In this document: one piece after another, positions 35,770-44,693 of the stretch | Layout of the letters: each line of letters opens with the position of its first letter | How positions within the stretch are numbered: position 1 is the stretch's first letter | Assembly: GCA_029204225.1 (NCBI GenBank) | Contig: CM055113.1 | Location: 29,734,805-29,798,804 of the forward strand | Reading direction: 5' to 3' | DNA from: Diphasiastrum complanatum | Lineage: Eukaryota > Streptophyta > Lycopodiopsida > Lycopodiales > Lycopodiaceae | DNA: 64,000 bases | Program-made: the position numbers and the translations under genes | The notes under the pieces: model-generated | What the model saw: the letters and a program-made list of their open reading frames with translations, nothing else | Databases searched by the model: none | Told to the model about the DNA's origin: nothing

Positions 35770-36996
35770 TATTATCTTCTGTAGATTTAGCACGACCTAT
35801 ATACTAAAAAAAGCATTAACTTCAGTACCAATACTGCGTTTTCCAGATTGGACGATAGAATTTCATGTTCATACGGATGCCTCAAAATACGCCATTGGAT
35901 CAATTTTGACGCAGCTTACTGATCCAGAGAAGAATTATTCAACAACAAAACGTGAGGCGTTAGCCATGATTTTATCTATTCGAAAATTTCGTCACTACCT
36001 CATGGAAACGCACTTTGCATTTTATACGGATCACCAGCCTTACTTTACTTGGTAAACAAGACGTGCAATACTGGACGTATTGCAAGATGGTTATTGTTAT
36101 TGACTGAATTTGACTTTCGCATTGTGATTCGAAAGGGGAAGCAAAATTATCTAGCCAATCACGTTTCATGAATGGAATTCGCACCAGTTAATACTGAAGT
36201 GGATGATGAACTGCCAGATGCTGCATTGTTCTATGTTGAAGCAGTACCGGAATGGGCAGCGGATATTGTTGAGTACCTGATGCTAGGACAACCGAATAAC
36301 TCCTTGACAAAAGTACAGAAGAGACAACTGATTCATAAGGCTCAACCTTATCAATTAATTATAGGACAATTGTATCATCGTGGATCAAACAATATTTTAC
36401 GAAGATGTGTTTTACTGCATGAAGTACCAGATTTCATCATGTTTTCACATGATGGCATGGGTGGAGGACACTTCTCTACAGATATTACTGTTCGCAAACT
36501 TTTGCAATCAGGTTGTTGGTGGCCTACGCTTCATAAGGATACAATTTTTTTTCTTCACACATGTGATGTCTGCCAGTGAGCATGATGGCCTACTCGACAA
36601 AATTATGAACCCTTGCGTCCGGTTTTATCACAAGCACCATTTGAAAAATGGGGACTGGATTATATTGGTCCTATTCATCCTGTCGCGCAAGGATCTCAGG
36701 CCCGATACATTATTGTAGCAACTGATTATATGACCAAGTGGGTTGAAGCCAAAGCTATCAAAGTTGCTAATGCGAAATCTACGGCCAAGTTTCTATATGA
36801 AAATATTATAATCCGATTTGGATGTCCGATCGAGACTGTCAGTGACGGGGGACACACTTTGTTAATCAAACAATAAAGTGTTTACTGGAAGATTTTTTTG
36901 TTATACACAGATTTAGTACTCCCTATTATCCTAGAGGGAATGGCCAAGCTGAATCTTCCAATAAGATTTTCTGCACCATTATGACAAAGACAGTTG
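35770..36996 (+). pseudogene. gypsy RNase H and truncated integrase of the outer element
   Basis: RNase H remnants (FHVHTDASKYAIGSILTQL, KFRHYLMETHFAFYTDHQP) precede integrase: DGMGGGHFSTDITVRKLL, CDVCQ, KWGLDYIGPIHPVAQGSQAR, and YPRGNGQAESSNKI with the third acidic residue E retained. A frame shift after VSDGG and several stops occur. Similarity to the inner copy ends at about 36996 (MTKTVD), where unrelated sequence begins. Confidence 0.87.
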
Positions 36997-37025
36997 ATCG
37001 ATAAGTTTGGTAAACTTACGATCAT

Positions 37026-37412
37026 GCCTTTGCTTGGCACTAGGATGTAGTAACAAGGTCACTCTCACATGATGTTCGCTGGAACATAACAGCCCTAGAA
37101 GCCCTCCATATTGCCTATGAGGACTTTCAAGTCAAATTCTTTGAGGACTCCACGCTTTGCACAGTGCACGCTAAGAGAGTTACCCTCATGCCTCAGGACA
37201 TGCATCTTGTCATGAGGCTAATGAGTACATACGATCAGGTCTTTAAGAGTGGCTTCACCTCTAGGCCACCACCTACAGAGAGAGGTCCTGTTTCTCAACG
37301 AAGAAGGAGGAAGCAGACCAAGCCCACCAGGCCTGCCAAGCAAAGCGTGGTACTCAGCGAATCAGCATCTCCCCCTCACATCTCTCGTCCTTTGGTTGGA
37401 CCATCACACTAG
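37026..37412 (+). pseudogene. histone H3-fold-like segment (CENH3-like features), 5' truncated
   Basis: Codons 37026-37220 align without gaps to histone H3 residues 66-130 as I remember them, about 25 of 65 identical by my count. The match is strongest in alpha-2, loop 2 and alpha-3: DVRW, then YEDFQVKFFEDSTLCTVH and HAKRVTLMPQDMHL. W after DVR, the ED before the aromatic residue and TLM recall plant centromeric H3, while MPQD recalls canonical H3. TAG at 37041-37043 falls where H3 has Val71. Upstream there is no recognisable N-tail or alpha-N, because the truncated gypsy element ends about 30 bases before. After the fold comes a basic stretch (SQRRRRKQTKPTRPAKQ), a Ser/Pro-rich stretch and TAG at 37410-37412, in frame with the next entry. 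It may be the N-terminal part of the same gene. Confidence 0.68.
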
Positions 37413-38649
37413 TCTACAATGCCTTCTTATCCTCCCACCACCCCTAAATATTCAAGTAGTTCATCTTCCATTCCCTCCATTCCATCCCACAATAACGAGG
37501 ATATGAACTCGACTACAGATAAAATAATATCGGATCTAGATTTAAGTTTAATAGGTGATTTTTATAAGGATCTTTGTGTAAGATTTCCTGTTGATCCCAA
37601 AGATTCATTTTTGGATTATGAGAGGTACATAATTTTTTATGAGTATGTTGGCAAAGAAATTGATAAGCTAGGAGGTCAATTTTCTTTTTGTCTAAGCTCA
37701 AATAATTATGTAAATCACATAAATAAAGACTTTTGTGATGCCCTGAAGGAGAAGACCTCAGATATATCATATTCAGTTGTGGAGGCTGGTTTGATGTATT
37801 TTGTAAATAGATGTAAATCCGATGATAGTAAGGACATTGGAGTTGTGTTGTCCTTTTTTGCACACACCCTTCATAGTCCAACTAAGGCGATGAAATATCT
37901 TCTCCATACAACCTTGGAGACCAAAGTCTTTATTATTCCATACTGCCAAACATAGAATATATTCTAGTAATATTTTTAATAGGTATGGTAATTCCTTTAG
38001 TTTAACTAATTATCTCTTGTTTGCAATAAGCATTGGAGTATGCATATAATCTCCCTTAGGGAAGATTCAAATGGGATCATTAATCCCATCTGTTTAAAGA
38101 TGAACTCCTTAAAGTCTACCCATGCCGAAATGGACGTGATGTATAGCAGAATGTTGCCATTTTTGCCAAGGCCGGACGGGGCCACTGTAAATAGCCACCT
38201 GGAGATTGTTGATGCAGAAGAAGTATTTCTCATCAAGTATCTGATAGGTAATATGATCTGTTTTTTTCAGAGTGCACAACTAACCTATTATACGTTTTGT
38301 GATTGAAGTCAGCTCAGCAAAATGATGGACATAATTGTGGATGGTTCTCCATCCGCAATGTACAGGACTTCTTAGAGTGGTACATCATGCAATCTGGGGC
38401 TCCAGATATACGAAAGGTAAATAGACTAGTGAATGGCCTAACTAAGTTAATTTCGATTTGATTTTTGATAAGTCAATTGACTTGGTTCTTTTGGATTTGC
38501 AGTATAAATGTCGAGCATTTTCAATGAATGAGATATATGAGCTTCGTCAACAGATGTTGGTGAACTTATTATCATGCAACACCCATTTTAGCTGCGGAAA
38601 CGAGAGGCCAATCAAGTCCACAACTGACACTAGTGCAGGGTGGAGATAA
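37413..38649 (+). CDS. Ulp1/C48-like cysteine protease domain gene, four exons (5' end uncertain)
   Basis: Inferred exons: up to 37925, 38031-38247, 38313-38416, 38503-38649 (TAA); introns 105, 65 and 86 bases, GT-AG, with phases that join correctly. The first donor (AAA/GTCTTT) is weak. The protein has a Ser/Pro-rich linker, a helical region (SVVEAGLMYFVNRC), a strand KYLLHTTLETK joined to HWSMHIISL with the catalytic-type His (38031-38033), CLKMNSLKSTH where C48 proteases usually have LDS (Asp is Asn at 38103-38105), and QQNDGHNCGWF across the second intron, with Gln six residues before the nucleophile-type Cys (38336-38338). The last exon supplies a helix (MNEIYELRQQMLVNLL). C48 enzymes cleave SUMO or related tags; related domains are also found in some plant transposons. 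With Asn for Asp, activity is uncertain. The first ATG in frame is 37419, but the frame is open back to the TAG at 37410. Confidence 0.75.
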
Positions 38650-38829
38650 TCCATATTACTTTGAGTTGTAGATAATAGATTAAATAGATATATACATTTT
38701 TGATGTAATGCCCTGTGAATAATTATGGGCATATAGAAAGATAGAGACAATGAGAAAAAGCATCCATTGTTAAATACAGGACACACATGTACATTCTCAA
38801 AAAATGAGAAATATATTGATATTTATGAG

Positions 38830-39040
38830 AGCTTTTACAAATCTTGTATCGTGATTGCTCTCAACATATCTTCCATGAGTCTGATTAGTCCTTTCGGTAT
38901 GGCCATCTGATTCAAGATGATCAGGAGAACTAAAACCAAAAAAAGTTTCTAGTTTATGGAATAGAGGTGTTGTCCATCTGCAAGACCAGAGGCTCACTCC
39001 TTGTTTCGTCCAATTCGTCCTTTTATACTTATGTACAGTT
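38830..39040 (-). pseudogene. chromovirus integrase-core fragment, inverted
   Basis: On the minus strand: TPLFHKLETFFGFSSPDHLE, then SDGHTERTNQTHGRYVES, the end of the gypsy integrase catalytic core (usual form: FSSAYHPQTDGQTERTN). The E of the DDE triad (TER) is present. It faces the opposite way to the integrase C-terminal piece that follows, so part of one element has been flipped. Confidence 0.8.
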
Positions 39041-39054
39041 TTCAACCTAGATAT

Positions 39055-39213
39055 CTTGTTAATGTGGAGATAAAATCTATTAAGATCCAGAAGGTTGCTA
39101 ATTTCCTACATGATATGCAAGAAATATTGCAAGTGGGTAAGGATAGTATCTGGAGTGCTCAAGATAGAGCTAAAAACTATGCCAATCTTAAGAGATTTGA
39201 CAAAATTTCCAGA
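39055..39213 (+). pseudogene. chromovirus integrase C-terminal linker fragment
   Basis: Reads VEIKSIKIQKVANFLHDMQE, ILQVGKDSIWSAQDRAKNYA and NLKRFDK, the helical linker of gypsy integrases (usual form: KAQDRQKSYADKRRRD). It is interrupted after RFDK by a 782-base insertion and continues at 40001. Confidence 0.75.
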
Positions 39214-39995
39214 ATTCACACATGTGGGGAAGATCCACAAGTATGATAGATCTAATTAAGCTTTATGATTAGCACAATAACCTGATTCTAGATTGAATAG
39301 CAAGATCTAGTACAGAAGTTATGGCTTAACCACAATCTAGCATGCTAAGCATCAGAGAATGATAGCAATTAATCATAAATGAGCAAAAGTACAAGAAATT
39401 AGTGTATTAGCATTAGCCTCAACACGAGTTAGAGAGAGAAAGATAGAGAGATATCAAGCAAAAATTTTGTGGATCCAAAATGGCAAGAGATAGCTACAAA
39501 GCTTTGGTTCTTCATCAAAGATTATGAGGAGAGCTACACATAATTATGGAGTTTAAGGTAGCTCGAGGTAGAACCACATCCATCCACTTTAAATGACATC
39601 TAAAGTGAAAACTAGAGTCTATTTGACATTTGTCACATCTCATGCATGTATCTCTACCTACTTTTACCAAGTGTCCTAGTTCTAACTAGAATTGTACAAA
39701 TCATCATGGATGTGTCCGTTTCACTTTGTGCATGCCTTGCATGTCACTATGGATCACTTACAATTAATGCATGTGAAATGCCACAAGTTTCTACAAGCAT
39801 AATATTGCTATTTCTAGGTCTACAATCTATATGCAAGTTGTAATCATCAAACTAGATATGACATCTCCATATAGCTCGAGTTCTATCTAGGCCAAACTTG
39901 GCATTTGCATTTATGAAACAACATACTTGCATGGTACAATGTTTGTGGCAAGCCTAAAGTCAAGATGGATTATTTTTCCATTTCAACAAGATCTC
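39214..39995. mobile_element. unclassified insertion flanked by CCAGA
   Basis: The chromovirus sequence is interrupted by 782 bases flanked by CCAGA (39209-39213 and 39996-40000), a probable 5-bp target duplication. The inserted piece begins ATTCACACATG and ends CAAGATCTC, so it lacks TG...CA ends and I could not classify it. No coding capacity was seen. Confidence 0.5.
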
Positions 39996-40000
39996 CCAGA

Positions 40001-40445
40001 GATTTAAAGTTGATGACTAGGTATATCTTAGAATACCAAAAGATTCTAAGACATTACATACCGGAAATCATTATAAACTGTCTACTCGACATTGTGGATC
40101 ATTTAGGGTTATACAAAAATTTGGTTCTTTAGCTTATGAACTAGATTTTCAAGGCAAATTTATTGCACACCTAGTTTTTCATGTGAGCCAGTTAAAATTA
40201 AGTATACATGAAGGTGATACAGTTGGATCTGATGAGGATCTATCCCACCTGGAAGATTTATCGCTTAGTGTAAAGTTTGGAACCTGAGAAAGTACTCAGA
40301 ACCAGAGAAAAACAATCGAGAAATCGTTCTATCTCTTAGTTCTTAATTCGATGGAAACTTCGGACTGAGGATGATGATTTGTGGGAGAGAGTTGATAGCA
40401 TAAAGAAAAATTTCTCTAAGTTCTGCTTCTGAGGACAGTAGCAGT
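40001..40445 (+). pseudogene. chromovirus integrase C-terminus and chromodomain
   Basis: Frame pieces: RFKVDD, TAG, VYLRIPKDSKTLHTGNHYKL, then GSLAYELDFQGKFIAHLVFH and VSQLKLS (the GPF/SH3-like module), then after a frame change LEPEKVLRTREKQSRNRSIS and FLIRWKLRTEDDDLWERVDS, a chromodomain. Chromovirus chromodomains steer integration to marked chromatin. Stops and a frameshift make it dead. Confidence 0.85.
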
Positions 40446-40460
40446 TCAAGGGGAGAAGAA

Positions 40461-40950
40461 TGTTATGTCCATGTCCTGAATATAGAATTCAGTATAATCC
40501 TAGACTTGGATACATGGTACTCTAGTGCTCGAGATTATTGGTTATGCCACATCATATTGGACGAGACTCGTAAAGTAACTAATAGCCTTGTGAGGCCCAG
40601 ACACACTATTTGGAATTAGTACATGGTTTAAGACAGTCAATGCATGTGTAGAGTATCAATAGCAATGAAATTTCTTAATTTGGGGATTTAGGCCTTGCAT
40701 GATTGCATGCATAGGGTGGCTTGCTATATGAGCCTTGGAAACTCATGCTACTACCTCATTCATTTGGTGATTCATTGCCAGCGATTCATTGTCAGGTTCT
40801 CTCACTCTACTCTTGCTTCCTAATCAGTGGCTCGTGGGTGAAGCTTCCAAAGATTGATCAGTTGCTTCTACTTGGTTCTATGGTCTATTCCATAGTGTTT
40901 TCTCTTGTGTTTTGTCTTGTAAGCAGGATCTAGAGGAGCTTTCCCTTACA
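40461..40950 (+). repeat. chromovirus 3' LTR
   Basis: TGTTATGTCCATG starts directly after the polypurine tract AAGGGGAGAAGAA (40447-40460). The LTR ends CTTTCCCTTACA. It matches the opposite-strand LTR at 61744-62639 over both halves (shared TTGGATACATGGTACTC and GGAGCTTCCCTTACA-like end). Bases 40951-41308 hold nothing recognisable. Confidence 0.88.
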
Positions 40951-41308
40951 CACATCCATATGAATTAAGTAGAATTCATTAAAAATGTCTCATGCATCAC
41001 CTCCCTTTACAAATTCTGGCTGCTCCATGACTCACTAATTGTTGTATAAATCATCATGAGTTTGAAAACCAACACACATTCTCATCTTTGTAAGGGAAAT
41101 TGAAAAAACACATCAAGGCACCATAATGATCTTAGAACTTGACTTACTCTCATACTTGACTTAAGACACGAATATCCATAGACATCCTATCTTTCAAGCA
41201 CATGGAGCTCGATATCAAAATGTCTTTAAGTAAGTGTGACTATATTGTCCAATCAAACCGAAGGAAGCAAAACCTGTCTAGGATACTCTCATGACATCCT
41301 AGGGACAC

Positions 41309-41691
41309 TGTAGCGCAGGCATCCCAAAGGGAGCCGGGAACCACGACTTAGCTTCCCAGCCTTCAACTCTTGCCGTCCAAACCCACTTGACATACAAGCA
41401 GCCAACTCGCCAACAATGATCAGACTTAACCAACTGGAAATTCAGAAACCAACATTGAGATCCAACTTGGTGCCATGCCAGAACGGGGGTCGATGTGGGT
41501 GACTTCCCTCCAAGCAAGCCGCCCGACATACATCAAACTTCACCAACTCGAAGCTTTGTTACAAACAAGTAACATCCATTCCAAGCAAGTGGTCAGACGA
41601 CTTACATCAGACTTAACCAACTGGAAGCTTCGTCACGAGCCCTGGAAGCCAACCTGGCGCCATGCCAGACTGGACAGCCATAAATAGGTAA
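41309..41691 (-). repeat. LARD-type LTR fragment (terminal 383 bp, minus orientation)
   Basis: Begins at the LTR terminus TGTAGCGCAGGCATCCC and matches 46929-47305 base for base except for scattered changes. It stops at AAATAGGTAA, exactly where the next, oppositely oriented LTR starts (41692). Confidence 0.85.
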
Positions 41692-42906
41692 TGTTGTAAA
41701 GCTACCTTTACAAGCTTTACTTCCGGCGGCACTGGCGCCAGCATTGTCCCCGGCGCCAGCAGCGCCCCTGTTGCTCCAGGCGCCCCTGTGACCAAAATCC
41801 AGCCGGCACCAAGTTCCTATGGCTGAAAATCTTTGATCGATTCTAGCGAAGTCCAGAGAGCTTAGATCGATGTGCAATCACCTCACACGATCTAGACATG
41901 ATTAAAGGAATCATGGGGATCAATAAATTCTAGAGAGAGAAAATGACTTTCTAGAGAGTGAAAATTCTAGAGAGAGAAAACGTACTTTACCAGCCTGGGT
42001 AGAGCACTTGGTACGAGGGGAGGTGCCGAATCCCACCAATACTATAGGGGAGTGCGGGTTGTGACTCAGGGCGAGCTCCAACCGAGTCTCAGCCTCCCTT
42101 GCTAGAATGTTGTCTTGACACTCGCCTTGGCATGCCAGCGCCCCGGAGACTAGGGTCGGTCACACACTTGAAATGTAACCTTCTTAGATTTATCAATAAA
42201 GTGGGATTTTCCTCAAACTGACTCTGATTACCTTCTGGGTTTCAGTGTTTGGTAAAAGCGCCAGTTGTAAGGCTGCTTCAAACTTTTTAATCTGGCACAT
42301 AGGTGAGGGTCGTATCCCAGAACACCAACGGTATGCCGTCGGGACCATTCGGTCCGTGGCGCCAACGGTATGCTGTCGGGACCATTTGGTCCTGGAACTG
42401 GTTGTCCCCATATCTGTTGCGGCTTGTGGTTCTAAGTGTTCCTTGCATGAACGTGAATGGGTTAAGCTCTTGGGGAACGGGCTCTAATTTGTCGACTGAG
42501 TTGGATGGCTTGCTTGGGTGGAAGTTACATGTTTATGGCTGTCCAGTCTGGCGTGGCGCCAGGTTGGCTTCCAACGCTCGTGACGAAGCTTTCAGTTGAT
42601 TAAGTCTGATGTAAGTCAGACCACTTGCTTGGAATGTATGTTACTCATTTGTAACGAAGCTTCGAGTTTGTTAAGTTTGATGTATGTCGGGCGGCTTACT
42701 TGGAGGGAAGTCACCCACATCGGGACCCTCGATCTGGCATGGCGCCATGTTGGTTCTCAATGTTGGTTTCTAAACTTCCAGTTGGTTAAGTCTAATCGTT
42801 GATGGCGAGTTGGTTGCTTGGATGTCAAGTGGGGTTGGACGGCAAGAGTTGAAGGCTGGGAAGCTAAGTCATGGTTCCCGGCTCCCTTTGGGATGCCTGT
42901 GCTACA
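41692..42906 (+). repeat. 5' LTR of a non-coding (LARD-type) retroelement, plus orientation
   Basis: 1215 bases from TGTTGTAAAGCTACC to GCCTGTGCTACA, followed at 42909 by the primer binding site TGGTATTAGAG. Contains a GGCGCC-rich stretch near its start and TAGAGAGAGAAAA repeats. It is the inverted counterpart of 46929-48124. Confidence 0.9.
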
Positions 42907-43550
42907 TGTGGTATTAGAGTCGACTGGCCGGTCAGCTATGTTGATCTCACGGGGATGGCCATTTTTTGAGGTTCATCAAGACAACTGTTGTGCAAGGTGC
43001 TACCCACAGTGTAAGCACGGGTGTGTCCACGGTTAGGGTGGTCGGCAGAACGGGGACTTGATGAGTCAAGGTGCTGCCCTTGAGGTGTAAGCACGGTCAG
43101 TTTCCGTGGTTCGGGCCTGGCGTCGTTTGCACGTAGGATAGATGAGGCAATGTGGTACCATTAGATTGGTGTAAGCACGGTCTGTGCCTTGTGAGGTGCG
43201 GGGTGACATATTCGTGATAGCCTCCGTTCATTTAGCTATAAGGGCTATCGACCAAATTCGGTGGGGACGTTACTGAGAAAAGTGGTGGGCCGTGACTGAG
43301 GCAATGTGCTGCTTAATGGTGAAAGCACGAATAGTTGGATGGGTGTTCTCTGTGGGCTGATTCTGTGATCGATCTGTATGGGTGCGGCTTGGAAAAGGTC
43401 CTTTGGCAGGACTATCTCAAAGGGGGACCTTGCCTTTGTTACCTGTTAGTAAATCTGCCTGAGAGTCTTGCTTGTATGTATTCGTGGTGAGTCTTAGTAC
43501 TCGTGCTTTGTCTGGTTTGCATGATTGCTTGTGATACAAGGAGCTGATGG
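42907..43550 (+). mobile_element. non-coding leader of the plus-oriented LARD-type copy
   Basis: Starts with a tRNA-Met(i)-type primer binding site (42909-42919) and runs without coding potential. It contains repeated GTGTAAGCACGG and GAGGCAATGTG motifs. It is collinear, in reverse, with 46246-46928. It ends at GGAGCTGATGG, where an LTR fragment begins. Confidence 0.85.
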
Positions 43551-43889
43551 CTTCCAACGCTTGTGATGAAGCTTTTAGTTGGTTAAGTTTGATGTAAGTC
43601 AGACCACTTGCTTGGAATGGATATTATTCGTTTGTAAAGAAGCTTCGAGTTGGTTAAGTTTGATGTATGTCGGGCGGCTTGCTTGGAGGGAAGTCACCCA
43701 CATCGGGACCCCCGATCTGGCATGGCGCCAGGTTGGATATCAATGTTGGTTTCTGAACTACCAATTGGTTAAGTCTGATCGTTGTTGACGAGTTGGCTGC
43801 TTGGATGTCAAGTGGGGTTGGACGGCAAGAGATGAAGGCTGGGAAGCTCAGTCGTGGTTCCCGGCTCCCTTTGGGATGCCTGCGCTACA
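43551..43889 (+). repeat. LARD-type LTR terminal piece, plus orientation
   Basis: 339 bases ending GCCTGCGCTACA. It is the exact segment missing from the adjacent minus-oriented LTR at 43890-44693, but in the opposite orientation. Confidence 0.85.
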
Positions 43890-44693
43890 AGTAACTTCCA
43901 CCCAAGCAAGCCGTCCAACTCAGCCGACAGGTTAGAGCCCGTTCCCCAAGAGCTTAACCCATTCACATTCATGCAAGGAACACTCAGATTCGCAAGCCGT
44001 GATAGATATGGAGACAACCAGTTCCTGGACCAAATGGTCCCGACAGCATACCACTGGCGCCACGGACCAAATGGTCCTAACGGCATACCGTTGGCGTCCC
44101 GGGATACGACCCTCAGCTATGTGCCAAATCAAAAAGTTTGAAGCGGCCTTACAACTGGCACTTTTACCAAACACTGAAACCCAGAAGGTAATCAGAGTCA
44201 GTTTGAGAAAAATCCCACTTTATTGATAAATCTGAGAAGGTTACATTTCAAGTGTGTGACCGACCCTAGTCTCCGGGGCGCTGGCATGCCAAGGCGAGTG
44301 CCAGGACAACATTTTAGCAAGGGAGGCTGAGACTTGGTTGGAGCTCGCCCTGAGTCGCAACCCGCACTCCCCTATAGTATTGGTGCGATTCGCCACCTCC
44401 CCTCATACCAAGTACTCTACCCAGCCTGGTAAAGCACATTTTCTCTCTCTAGAATTTATTGATCCCTAGACTTCCTTTAATCATGCCTAGATCGTGTGAG
44501 GTGATTGCACATCGATCTGAGCTCTCTGGACTTCGCTAGAATCGATCAAAGATTTTTAGCCATAGGAACTTGGCGCCGGCTAGATTTTGGTCACGATGGG
44601 GCCGGGAGTGGTGCCGGGAGCAGCAAGGGCGCTGCTGGCACTGGGGACAATGCTGGCGCCGGAAGTAAAGCTTGTAAAGGTAACTTTACAACA
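43890..44693 (-). repeat. LARD-type 3' LTR remainder, minus orientation
   Basis: From GTAACTTCCACCC to GGTAACTTTACAACA, matching 47308-48124. With 46929-48124 it makes the LTR pair of a minus-oriented element whose interior is 44694-46928. Confidence 0.87.

Larger units (their letters stand above)
20271..36996 (+). mobile_element. older (outer) Ty3/gypsy element, split by a nested copy of its own family
   Basis: The plus-strand copy occupies 20271-22973 and 34411-36996. Across the gap the coding sequence rejoins at residue level: the left part ends NAELTDEQILNH and the right part resumes MDPTRFGVRNVPDEP, matching the uninterrupted relative. Recognisable parts are a primer binding site (20276-20293), a leader, gag, protease/linker, RT, RNase H and part of integrase. 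It lacks a 5' LTR of its own family and is cut off in the integrase core at about 36996, so no 3' LTR remains. Many stops and deletions make it non-functional. Confidence 0.9.

Noticed and set aside
37026-37220. The H3-like segment as an ordinary replicative histone H3 gene
   Set aside because: It is too divergent, lacks the N-terminal tail, has an internal TAG and continues far beyond the usual H3 C-terminus.
39214-39995. Solo LTR of a copia or gypsy element
   Set aside because: The segment between the CCAGA repeats lacks TG...CA ends and has no primer site or known LTR similarity.
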